This document shows, one piece after another, positions 21,093 to 27,897 of a DNA stretch of 27,897 nt. Numbering within the stretch: position 1 is the first letter of the stretch; each line of letters opens with the position of its first letter. A model generated the notes under the pieces. That model made no database searches and was not told the origin of the DNA. It saw only the letters and a program-made list of their open reading frames with translations. A program made the translations under genes and the position numbers. This stretch comes from Candidatus Accumulibacter iunctus (GTDB lineage Bacteria > Pseudomonadota > Gammaproteobacteria > Burkholderiales > Rhodocyclaceae): contig DDUX01000124.1 in NCBI GenBank assembly GCA_002345025.1, positions 1-27,897 on the forward strand, given 5' to 3'.

Positions 21093-23513
21093 TTACTGCA
21101 AGCCCACCTCGACACGACGCGCCTCGGCCGGATCACCGCTCCCGGTCGTCACCACCGGCTTGCGCAGCTCGATGCGATCTTCGCTGACGCCGACGTTCTT
21201 CAGCGCCTCACGCACCGCCACTGCCCGGCTCTTGGCCACTTCCTCGTTGGCTGACTGGCTGCCGCTCGGATCGTGGTAGCCGGAGATGGCGAGGCGTGCG
21301 CCCGGATTGGCCTTGGCGTGGGCGACGATCGCCGCCAACGTCTGCGCCAGATCTGCTGGCACCTCGGACGAATTGACTGCAAAGTACACTTTGGCCACGG
21401 GCACCGCGACCACCGCCACCGCCGGTGCCGGTGCGGCAGCGGCCGGCTTGGCAACCGACGCCGGCGCCATCAGCGGCACGATCATCAGGGCGACGATGTT
21501 GATGATCTTGATCAGCGGGTTGACCGCCGGGCCAGCCGTATCCTTGTAGGGATCGCCGACGGTGTCGCCGGTGACCGAGGCTTTGTGGGCATCGGAACCC
21601 TTGCCGCCGAAATGGCCGTCTTCGATGTACTTCTTGGCATTGTCCCAGGCGCCACCACCGGTGGTCATCGAAATGGCGACGAAGAGGCCGGTGATGATGG
21701 TTCCCATCAGCAGGCCGCCGAGTGCCTTCGGACCGAGCAGCAAGCCGACGAGAACCGGCACCAGCACCGGCAGCAGAGACGGCACGATCATCTCCTTGAT
21801 CGCTGCCGTGGTCAGCATGCCGACGGCGCGCGAGTAGTCGGGCTTCGCCTTGCCCTCCATGATGCCCTTGATCTCCTTGAACTGCCGGCGCACCTCGATC
21901 ACCACCGAGCCAGCGGCACGGCCAACCGCCTCCATCGCCATGGCGGCAAAGAGGTAGGGAATGAGGCCGCCGAGGAAGAGGCCGATGATCACCATGTGAT
22001 CCGACAGGTCGAAGCGCAGGCTGCCGCCAAAATTCGCTTCCAGGGCGTGCGTATAGTCAGCGAAAAGGACCAGCGCAGCCAGACCGGCGGAACCGATCGC
22101 GTAACCCTTGGTCACCGCCTTGGTCGTGTTGCCGACGGCGTCGAGCGGATCGGTGACATCGCGCACCGACTTCGGCAGCCCGGACATCTCGGCGATGCCG
22201 CCAGCGTTGTCGGTGATCGGGCCGTAGGCGTCGAGGGCAACGATGATGCCGGTCATCGACAACATCGACGTGGCGGCGATGGCGATTCCGTACAGGCCGG
22301 CAAGCGCGTGCGTGATGTAGATCGACGCGCAGACGGCGATCACCGGCAGGGCGCAGGCCTTCATCGACACCGCGAGGCCGGCGATGATGTTGGTGCCGTG
22401 CCCGGTACTCGAGGCCTCGGCGACGCGCTTGACTGGCGAGAAGTCGGTACCGGTGTAGTACTCGGTGATCCAGACGAGAACGCCGGTGAGGACGAGACCG
22501 ATTGCCGCGCACCAGAAGATGCTCATCGAGGAGATCAGGCTGCCGTCGGCCAGAGTGATTCCGGCGCCGAGCATCATGGTGGTGATCGGATAGTAAGCGA
22601 CGAGGGCCAGGATGCCGGCAACCGCCAGACCGCGGTAGAGGGCGTTCATGATCTTGCCGCCGTCGTTCGACTTGACGAAGAAGCAGCCGATGATCGAAGC
22701 GATGATCGAGACGCCGCCGAGAACCAACGGGTACACGATGAGGTTGTCACTGGCACCGACGACGCCCTTGAGCATCATCGCGCTGAGCACCATCGTCGCC
22801 ACCACGGTCACGGCATAGGTCTCGAACAGGTCGGCCGCCATGCCGGCACAGTCACCGACGTTGTCACCGACGTTGTCGGCGATGACCGCGGGGTTGCGCG
22901 GATCGTCTTCCGGAATGCCCGCCTCGACCTTGCCGACCAGGTCGGCACCAACGTCCGCACCCTTGGTGAAGATGCCACCACCGAGACGGGCGAAGATCGA
23001 GATCAGCGAACCACCGAAAGCGAGCCCGACCAGCGGATGGACGGCATGCTCGAGGTCCGTGCCCAGGCCGCGGAGAACCGCGTAGTAGCCGGCAACGCCG
23101 AGCAGACCGAGGCCGACGACCAGCATGCCGGTGATGGCGCCGCCCTTGAAGGCGACGTCCAGTGCGGCAGCAATGCCGTTGCGCGCCGCTTCGGCGGTCC
23201 GCACGTTGGCGCGCACCGAGACGTTCATGCCGATGAAGCCGGTCGCGCCCGAAAGCACGGCGCCAATCAGGAAACCCACGGCCATCAACTTGCCGAGGGC
23301 GATCCAGATCAGCACGAAGAGCACCGCACCGACGACCGCGATCGTCGTGTACTGCTTGGCGAGATAAGCCGAGGCTCCTTCCTGAATCGCCTTGGCGATT
23401 TCCTGCATGCGCGGGTTGCCGGCCGGCAACGCAAGAATCCACTTCGTCATTGCTGCGCCATAGAGCACTGCAACGACCGCGCATACCAGCGCGAACATCA
23501 ACCCTGTCGACAT
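21093..23513 (-). CDS. hppA: K+-independent H+-pumping pyrophosphatase fused to an OmpA-like domain
   Basis: An 806-residue protein. Residues 1 to about 685 are a complete membrane pyrophosphatase that couples pyrophosphate hydrolysis to proton export. It has the signature DVGADLVGKVE (187-197), the acidic stretch DNVGDNVGDCAGMAADLFETY (213-233) and DTVGDPYKDTAGPAVNP (650-666). GNTTKAVTKG (461-470) has Lys465 where K+-dependent enzymes carry Ala, which marks the K+-independent H+-pumping class. After an Ala/Pro-rich linker (about 686-705), residues 706-806 form an OmpA-like domain with GYHDPSGSQSANEEVAKSRA. This keeps the Asp (748) and Arg (763) that bind diaminopimelate in peptidoglycan. Membrane pyrophosphatases have 16 helices with both ends outside, so this domain would lie in the periplasm. 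AGGGAGG (23520-23526) is spaced 6 bases from the ATG. The family is usually 660-720 residues long. Confidence 0.95.
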   Translation of the reverse strand: MSTGLMFALVCAVVAVLYGAAMTKWILALPAGNPRMQEIAKAIQEGASAYLAKQYTTIAVVGAVLFVLIWIALGKLMAVGFLIGAVLSGATGFIGMNVSVRANVRTAEAARNGIAAALDVAFKGGAITGMLVVGLGLLGVAGYYAVLRGLGTDLEHAVHPLVGLAFGGSLISIFARLGGGIFTKGADVGADLVGKVEAGIPEDDPRNPAVIADNVGDNVGDCAGMAADLFETYAVTVVATMVLSAMMLKGVVGASDNLIVYPLVLGGVSIIASIIGCFFVKSNDGGKIMNALYRGLAVAGILALVAYYPITTMMLGAGITLADGSLISSMSIFWCAAIGLVLTGVLVWITEYYTGTDFSPVKRVAEASSTGHGTNIIAGLAVSMKACALPVIAVCASIYITHALAGLYGIAIAATSMLSMTGIIVALDAYGPITDNAGGIAEMSGLPKSVRDVTDPLDAVGNTTKAVTKGYAIGSAGLAALVLFADYTHALEANFGGSLRFDLSDHMVIIGLFLGGLIPYLFAAMAMEAVGRAAGSVVIEVRRQFKEIKGIMEGKAKPDYSRAVGMLTTAAIKEMIVPSLLPVLVPVLVGLLLGPKALGGLLMGTIITGLFVAISMTTGGGAWDNAKKYIEDGHFGGKGSDAHKASVTGDTVGDPYKDTAGPAVNPLIKIINIVALMIVPLMAPASVAKPAAAAPAPAVAVVAVPVAKVYFAVNSSEVPADLAQTLAAIVAHAKANPGARLAISGYHDPSGSQSANEEVAKSRAVAVREALKNVGVSEDRIELRKPVVTTGSGDPAEARRVEVGLQ

Positions 23514-23830
23514 AAACTACCTCCCTCTGTAGATTACCCTGCCCGCAGGACAATCCCCGCGGGTCCAACTTCCCCACACCTGAAGAAAAGCAAGAAAACT
23601 CGAGCCTCGCGCCGGCTTACGTGCATTCGAGCCAGCAGCGCGATACCGGCGCGCAGGCAGCCACGAGAATCGGCCAGTTGCGGGTGCGGCCGCCGGCCGA
23701 CCCGACGTCTGCCCGAAAGCAGCGCCGGCGGTGACGTCTGCCCAGCGTCGCCACTGCTGACGCTGCACCAAGGACGCCCCGGGAGCGCACCCAGGAAATC
23801 GGCTGCCGCTGAGCGATCATCGCCCAGCGC
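23514..23830. other. Intergenic region between adk and hppA
   Basis: This 317-base stretch holds no convincing gene. It contains the hppA ribosome-binding site (23520-23526, minus strand). A weak 7-base hairpin (23743-23749 with 23759-23765) lies in the region downstream of adk. An 11-base direct repeat GACGTCTGCCC starts at 23704 and again at 23733. Short open frames here look like compositional by-products. A separate hppA promoter probably lies here but no clear one was identified. Confidence 0.6.
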
Positions 23831-24484
23831 CTATCGCAGCGCCGCGAAAGCCGCCTGCCGGATGTCCTCGACACTGCCGACACCGGCAATCGTGCGACAC
23901 TTCGGCGCCTTCGGGTCACCGCTGGCGGCCCAGCGGTGGTAATAGGCCAGCAGCGGCTTGGTTTGCGAGTGGTAGACCTCGAGCCGCTTGCGGACCGTCT
24001 CCTCCCGATCGTCGTCGCGCTGGATGAGGTCCTCGCCGGTGGCATCGTCCCTGCCGGCAGTACGCGGCGGGTTGAACCGGATGTGGTAGGTGCGACCCGA
24101 CGCGGGGTGCACCCGGCGGCCACTCATCCGCTCGATGATTTCGGAATCGGCAACGTCGATCTCGAGAACGTAATCGATCGCCACGTCGGCGAGCTTCATC
24201 GCTTCAGCTTGCGGCAGCGTGCGCGGAAAGCCGTCGAACAGATAGCCCGAACGGCAGTCATCCTGCAGCAGGCGGTCGCTGACCAGGCCGATGATGATCT
24301 CGTCCGAGACCAACCCGCCGGCATCCATGACCTTCTTCGCCTCGATCCCCAGCGGTGTCCCCGCCGTCACTGCAGCGCGCAGCATGTCGCCGGTCGAGAT
24401 CTGCGGAATACCGAACTTTTCCCGAATGAACTGGGCCTGAGTGCCCTTGCCGGCACCTGGCGCGCCCAGCAGGATGAGTTTCAT
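23831..24484 (-). CDS. adk: Adenylate kinase
   Basis: A 217-residue long-LID adenylate kinase, which interconverts ATP + AMP with 2 ADP. The P-loop GAPGAGKGT is at residues 7-15, followed by STGDMLRAAV (AMP-binding), GYLFDGFPRT, and a LID with GRRVHPASGRTYH and no zinc-binding cysteines. The start MKLILLG (24484) is chosen over an upstream frame adding 8 residues, because it matches the family and AGGAAGG lies just upstream. It is last in the row exbB-exbD-lpxK-ycaR-kdsB-adk; the 131-base gap after kdsB may hold its own promoter. In polyphosphate bacteria adk can work with polyP:AMP phosphotransferase, but that gene is not here. Confidence 0.97.
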   Translation of the reverse strand: MKLILLGAPGAGKGTQAQFIREKFGIPQISTGDMLRAAVTAGTPLGIEAKKVMDAGGLVSDEIIIGLVSDRLLQDDCRSGYLFDGFPRTLPQAEAMKLADVAIDYVLEIDVADSEIIERMSGRRVHPASGRTYHIRFNPPRTAGRDDATGEDLIQRDDDREETVRKRLEVYHSQTKPLLAYYHRWAASGDPKAPKCRTIAGVGSVEDIRQAAFAALR

Positions 24485-24615
24485 GGTTTGCCTTCCTAGC
24501 CAAAACAAACGGTGATTTGATCCTTTACTTCAATCACTTGCGCGAAGAAAACCGGGCTACTGCAACACGTTGTCGTGACCGACAGGCGGAAACTTACCCG
24601 CAAACGGGCGCAGGG

Positions 24616-25380
24616 TCAAACCTTTTTGAACCATTCCTGCATGCGGTGGGCATCCTCCGGTGTATCGACGCCGACCGCCGGCAGGTGATCGGCGATCACC
24701 ACGCTGATGCGAAAGCCGTGCCACAGTGCGCGCAACTGCTCGAGCGCCTCGATGCGCTCCAGCGGCGACGGAGCCAGGCCGCTGTAGGTACGCAGGAAGT
24801 GCGAACGATACGCATAGAGCCCGACGTGACGATAGGCCAGCATTCCGGCGGGCAATGTCTCGCCGCCCGCTTCGCGGGCAAAGTGGTCTCTGGCATAGGG
24901 AATCGGCGCCCGCGAGAAGTACAGGGCGTCGCCGCTGGCGGAGACAACGACCTTGACGATATTCGGGTTGAAGAAGTCTGCTGCCTCAGCGACAGGATGC
25001 GCGACGGTGGCAATGTCGGCACCGCTGGCAGCGAGGCTGACGACCGTGCGGACGATCAGCGCCGGGTCGATCAGCGGCTCGTCGCCCTGTACGTTGACGA
25101 CGAGCGCGTCGTCATCCCAGCCGGACAGGGCGACCACCTCCGCCAGGCGATCCGTGCCACTGGCGTGCTCGGGGCTGGTCAGCAGCGCCTGCAGGCCATG
25201 CTGCCTGGCGACCTCGAGTACCTGCGGGTGGTCGGTGGCGACCACCACCTCGTCGGCCCCCGAGAGCAGTGCCCGTTCGGCGACCCGGACGACCATCGGC
25301 TTGCCACCGAGATCGAGCAACGGTTTCCCGGGCAAACGTGTGGAAGCGTACCGCGCGGGGATGACGACCTTGAACTGCAT
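24616..25380 (-). CDS. kdsB: 3-deoxy-manno-octulosonate cytidylyltransferase (CMP-Kdo synthetase)
   Basis: A 254-residue KdsB that activates Kdo with CTP for addition to lipid A. The nucleotide-binding start IPARYASTRLPGKPL (about 7-21) and the VNVQGDEPLI, YFSRAPIPYAR and HVGLYAYRSHFL motifs are all present. The ATG at 25380 (MQFKVVIP) is chosen; a GTG at 25392 would add 4 residues. The gene begins 24 bases after the stop of the small Trm112-family gene and is probably co-transcribed with it and lpxK. Confidence 0.97.
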   Translation of the reverse strand: MQFKVVIPARYASTRLPGKPLLDLGGKPMVVRVAERALLSGADEVVVATDHPQVLEVARQHGLQALLTSPEHASGTDRLAEVVALSGWDDDALVVNVQGDEPLIDPALIVRTVVSLAASGADIATVAHPVAEAADFFNPNIVKVVVSASGDALYFSRAPIPYARDHFAREAGGETLPAGMLAYRHVGLYAYRSHFLRTYSGLAPSPLERIEALEQLRALWHGFRISVVIADHLPAVGVDTPEDAHRMQEWFKKV

Positions 25381-25404
25381 CGCGACGTCCACCCGGCTGA
25401 AGCT

Positions 25405-25581
25405 TCAGACCTCGTCGCTGCGCAGCGGCCGCGCTTCGTCGGCGAGCATGATCGGAATGCCGTCGCGCACCGGAAAAGCCAGCCGACAAGGCTTGCAGAT
25501 CAGTTCCGCATCGGCCTTGCGATATTCAAGATTGGCCTTGCAGACCGGGCAGACCAGAATATCAAGCAGGCGCGCGTCCAT
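25405..25581 (-). CDS. Trm112 family small zinc-ribbon protein (YcaR-like)
   Basis: A 58-residue protein starting MDARLLDILVCPVCKANLEY and containing CPVC (11-14) and CKPC (29-32), a likely four-cysteine zinc site, then FPVRDGIPIMLADEARPL. This is the Trm112/YcaR family, small activating or chaperone-like partners of methyltransferases in other organisms, with an uncertain role in bacteria. GGAG lies 7 bases before the ATG. Its start overlaps the end of lpxK by 20 bases, and its position between lpxK and kdsB is the standard one in proteobacteria. Confidence 0.92.
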   Translation of the reverse strand: MDARLLDILVCPVCKANLEYRKADAELICKPCRLAFPVRDGIPIMLADEARPLRSDEV

Positions 25582-26608
25582 TGAGTTTCTCCAGAATTGT
25601 CTCGAACAGACCAGGCTGGCCAGGGCGCGCGCTCAGTGCCGCGTCGACCGGCAGGACCCACGCCTCGCCCGGCACCAGTCCGCCGCATTTTACCGCATCT
25701 TTCTCGGTCATCAGCAGCACGCCATCGGCGGCGAAGGACAGATCGGCTGCGCAGTAGGCGTGGTGATCGGGAAACGGATGCTCGTCAAACTCGAGGCCGA
25801 GGGTCTTGAGCTGCGCGAAGAAGCGCTGCGGATCGCCGATGCCGGCGATCGCATGCAGCCGTCGTCCGCGCAGCGAATCGGCACTGCAACTGCGGGCGTC
25901 GCCGCTGGCGGCGACGAAACGCTGTCCGACGAGGCGCATCGCCGCCTGCGGCAGAGTCCCTGCCAGTTCCTCGATGCGGCGCTCCGGGGTGCCATTCCAG
26001 ACGACGGCGTCAGCCTGTCGCAGGCGCCGCAGCGGTTCGCGCAGCGGGCCCGCCGGCAGAAGCCGCCGATTGCCTGCCCCGCGCCCGTCGAAGACCACCA
26101 CTTCCAGAGATCGTTGCAGGCGGTAGTGCTGCAGACCGTCATCCGAGACGATCACGTCGCAGTCTGGATGAGCTGCCAGCAGGGCAGTCCCGGCAGCAAC
26201 CCGGTCAGAACCAACGAACACCGGAACGCCGCTGCGCCGCGCCAGAAGAAGCGGTTCATCGCCAACCTGCGCGGCGTCCGAGTCGGCGGCAACCGGCCGC
26301 ACCGTAGTGGCCGCGCCACCATGGCCACGGCTGATGATCCCCGGCCGCCAGCCGGCGTCACGCAGGTGGCGGACGATCCAGAGGACGAGAGGAGTCTTGC
26401 CGCTGCCACCAACGGTCAGGTTACCGACGACCACCACCGGCACCGGCAGGCAGGTAACGGTCAGACAGCGCCATCTGTAGAGCTGTCGCCGCAGTGCCAC
26501 GAGCCCGGCGAAAAGCCAGGCCAAGGGCAAAAGCGGCCAAAGGGCGGCAACCAGACGGCGCTCGTACCACCATCCCGGCAGCCGTCGCAACAGCCCGGTG
26601 GCGGCCAT
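25562..26608 (-). CDS. lpxK: Tetraacyldisaccharide 4'-kinase
   Basis: A 348-residue LpxK that phosphorylates the 4' position of the lipid A precursor at the inner membrane. It has an N-terminal hydrophobic helix (about 21-40), the P-loop VGNLTVGGSGKTPLV (61-75), SRGHGG, the DDGLQHYRL motif, LPAGPLREP and a C-terminal LLMTEKDAVKC motif. Length is normal. The ATG overlaps the exbD stop (TGATG on the minus strand), so translation is coupled, and its own end overlaps the Trm112-family gene. Confidence 0.97.
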   Translation of the reverse strand: MAATGLLRRLPGWWYERRLVAALWPLLPLAWLFAGLVALRRQLYRWRCLTVTCLPVPVVVVGNLTVGGSGKTPLVLWIVRHLRDAGWRPGIISRGHGGAATTVRPVAADSDAAQVGDEPLLLARRSGVPVFVGSDRVAAGTALLAAHPDCDVIVSDDGLQHYRLQRSLEVVVFDGRGAGNRRLLPAGPLREPLRRLRQADAVVWNGTPERRIEELAGTLPQAAMRLVGQRFVAASGDARSCSADSLRGRRLHAIAGIGDPQRFFAQLKTLGLEFDEHPFPDHHAYCAADLSFAADGVLLMTEKDAVKCGGLVPGEAWVLPVDAALSARPGQPGLFETILEKLNGRAPA

Positions 26609-27024
26609 CAGTGCGGCGACTGGGTGGCAAACGATATCCGCGGATAACCAGCCGTCTGCGCCGCCTGCATGATGTCGACGACGCTCTGGTAGTTTGCCTT
26701 GGCGTCGGCATTGATCACGACCACCGGCTCGCTGAGGTCGCCGGCGGCACGCCGCAGCGCTTCACTGATCGACTGCACGCTCGCTGATGCCAGCGGTGCC
26801 TTGTTGACCAGCACCTGCCCGGCAGCCGTGAGGACGACATTGATCTCCTTCGGCGGTTCATCCGGCTTGCTGGCATCTGCGGTTGGCAGGTTGATCTCGA
26901 GCCCCGAGAACTTGGAGTAGGTGGTGGTCAACATGAGGAAGATGATGATCACCAGCAGCACGTCGATCAGTGGAATCAGATTGATCTCGGGAACGTCGCT
27001 CGTCCGACCGCGCCGGAAATTCAT
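26608..27024 (-). CDS. exbD: ExbD/TolR family biopolymer transport protein
   Basis: A 138-residue ExbD-type protein. A short cytoplasmic start is followed by one transmembrane helix (about 16-35) carrying the essential Asp21 (PLIDVLLVIIIFLML), then a periplasmic domain with VVVINADAKANYQSVVDIM. With ExbB it forms the proton-driven stator that powers TonB-type or Tol-type envelope processes. It lies 15 bases after exbB. ExbBD next to lpxK is common in betaproteobacteria and may serve envelope assembly, but no TonB gene is here. Confidence 0.93.
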   Translation of the reverse strand: MNFRRGRTSDVPEINLIPLIDVLLVIIIFLMLTTTYSKFSGLEINLPTADASKPDEPPKEINVVLTAAGQVLVNKAPLASASVQSISEALRRAAGDLSEPVVVINADAKANYQSVVDIMQAAQTAGYPRISFATQSPH

Positions 27025-27039
27025 TGCCAGCCCCTTCCG

Positions 27040-27648
27040 TCAAGCCTTGCGTTCGCCGTGCAGGACCTCGACCAGCCGTACCGCCTGCTGCTGCATTTCG
27101 ACGACGTAGCCGTCCACCTGGGCCCGGAAATGGCGCCAGAAGATCATTCCAGGAATGGCGATCAGCAACCCGAAACCGGTGTTGTAGAGTGCAATCGAAA
27201 TCCCGTGCGCCAACTGGATCGGGTTGCTGCCACCGGGCGCCTGCGAGCCGAAGATCTCGATCATGCCGACGACCGTCCCGAAAAGACCCATCAGCGGACT
27301 GATCGAGGCTATCGTACCCAGCGTCGTCAGGTAGCGCTCCAGTTCGTGAGCAACGACTGCGCCGGCTTCCTCGATCGCTTCCCGCATCACCTCACGCGAG
27401 CTGCCGACGTTGCGCAGGCCCGCGCCGAGGACCCGGCCGAGCGGTGAATGCGCCTCGAGGTTGCTGACCAGTACCGCACTCACACCATTCTGCCGGTACT
27501 CGGCGACGACCCGCTGCAACAGCCCGGCGGGAACGACCTTGCTGCGCCGCAGCGCCACCAGGCGCTCGATGATCAGTGCGACGGCAACGATTGAAGCCAG
27601 CAGCAAGGGCCAGATCGGCCAGCCAGCAGCCTGAATGATGGAAAACAC
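27040..27648 (-). CDS. exbB: ExbB/TolQ/MotA family proton channel protein
   Basis: A 202-residue protein if started at GTG 27648, which has GGAG (27655-27658) at a 6-base spacing and puts the first membrane helix right at the N-terminus (MFSIIQAAGWPIWPLLLASI). The open frame continues upstream to the window edge, but the extra residues are low-complexity and unlike ExbB. Later helices include TIASISPLMGLFGTVVGMIE and the ISIALYNTGFGLLIAIPGM segment typical of the family. It is the partner of the ExbD downstream and the first gene of the row in this window. Confidence 0.92.
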   Translation of the reverse strand: MFSIIQAAGWPIWPLLLASIVAVALIIERLVALRRSKVVPAGLLQRVVAEYRQNGVSAVLVSNLEAHSPLGRVLGAGLRNVGSSREVMREAIEEAGAVVAHELERYLTTLGTIASISPLMGLFGTVVGMIEIFGSQAPGGSNPIQLAHGISIALYNTGFGLLIAIPGMIFWRHFRAQVDGYVVEMQQQAVRLVEVLHGERKA

Positions 27649-27897
27649 CGTTTGCTCCGGGATATTGGGACAGGCAGGCACTTTAGCCTGCGACGACGCC
27701 TGCGGCAAGTCCCGTACGCGGCGCCGGACGGCGGCGGTGATTCCCGGCGACGCGCGACGGTCCCCAGAATCTGCGAACGAGTCGCCGCACAGCCTGTTGG
27801 CCATGCCGGCAAGTGCCGGCGGCGGAACATCTCTTGCCTCTGCCGGCAAAACAGGCGGCGGGCCGCCCGCAGCGCCGATGCCGCCGCCGCAGCGCTG
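27649..27897. other. Region upstream of exbB to the window end
   Basis: I recognise no gene here. All three minus-strand frames read as proline-, arginine- and alanine-rich translations without family features. The exbB ribbon of open frame is probably chance at this GC content. The end of an upstream gene cut by the window edge cannot be excluded. Confidence 0.5.

Noticed and set aside
21273..23942. An 889-codon plus-strand open frame opposite hppA
   Set aside because: The translation is His/Arg/Asp/Gly-rich with no domain, and it lies opposite an unmistakable pyrophosphatase.
23617..24123. A 168-codon minus-strand frame overlapping the end of adk
   Set aside because: It overlaps adk in another frame and its Arg/Ser/Pro-rich translation has no family features.
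24543..24558. GG-N10-GC pattern on the minus strand upstream of adk
   Set aside because: The -24 half (CGGTTT) differs too much from TGGCAC.
27649..27849. N-terminal extension of ExbB by 67 residues
   Set aside because: The extra residues lack family similarity, while a GTG with a good ribosome-binding site gives a normal ExbB length.

Overview
This is a GC-rich Gram-negative chromosomal window, most likely from a betaproteobacterium. The organism is inferred to be near Candidatus Accumulibacter or another Rhodocyclales floc or polyphosphate bacterium. The basis is the lpxK and kdsB lipid A/LPS genes, the exbB-exbD-lpxK-ycaR-kdsB-adk gene order, a paired cyanophycin synthetase locus, a PEP-CTERM (exosortase) surface protein and a membrane pyrophosphatase. 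No rRNA, tRNA, CRISPR array or insertion sequence was seen. The taxon is inferred from family recognition and was not confirmed by a search.

Layout. (1) 59-2146, plus strand: a FapA/DUF342 polymer-like beta-helix protein behind a good sigma-54 (-24/-12) promoter. (2) 2193-11907, minus strand: a cyanophycin storage-polymer locus. In transcription order it holds a LuxR-type regulator, a spermidine-synthase-like protein, an ABC exporter with an N-terminal zinc ribbon, a DUF1854 protein, a shortened cyanophycin synthetase (CphA') and full-length cyanophycin synthetase CphA. A 24-bp perfect inverted repeat separates the spermidine-synthase-like gene from the exporter. (3) 11908-18661, plus strand: a giant secreted protein with 187-residue tandem repeats and a PEP-CTERM tail, with a sigma-54-like promoter and an upstream palindrome, followed by two small related single-pass membrane proteins. 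(4) 18777-20969, plus strand: MurJ lipid II flippase and a PEBP (YbhB/YbcL) protein, ending at a strong bidirectional terminator. (5) 21093-27648, minus strand: a K+-independent H+-pyrophosphatase fused to a C-terminal OmpA-like peptidoglycan-binding domain, then adk, kdsB, a 58-residue Trm112-family protein, lpxK, exbD and exbB.

How the parts fit. Region 2 makes the nitrogen/carbon reserve cyanophycin and probably includes accessory membrane functions tied to it. Region 3 builds a surface or matrix protein that needs exosortase sorting, and its promoter type matches the sigma-54 regulation often tied to exosortase systems. Region 5 combines pyrophosphate-driven proton pumping and adenylate balancing with Kdo and lipid A synthesis.

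The items most worth a second look are the pyrophosphatase-OmpA fusion, the cyanophycin-linked exporter/DUF1854/spermidine-synthase-like group, the sigma-54 sites before the FapA and PEP-CTERM genes, the pair of small membrane proteins, and the perfect hairpin at 10006-10060.
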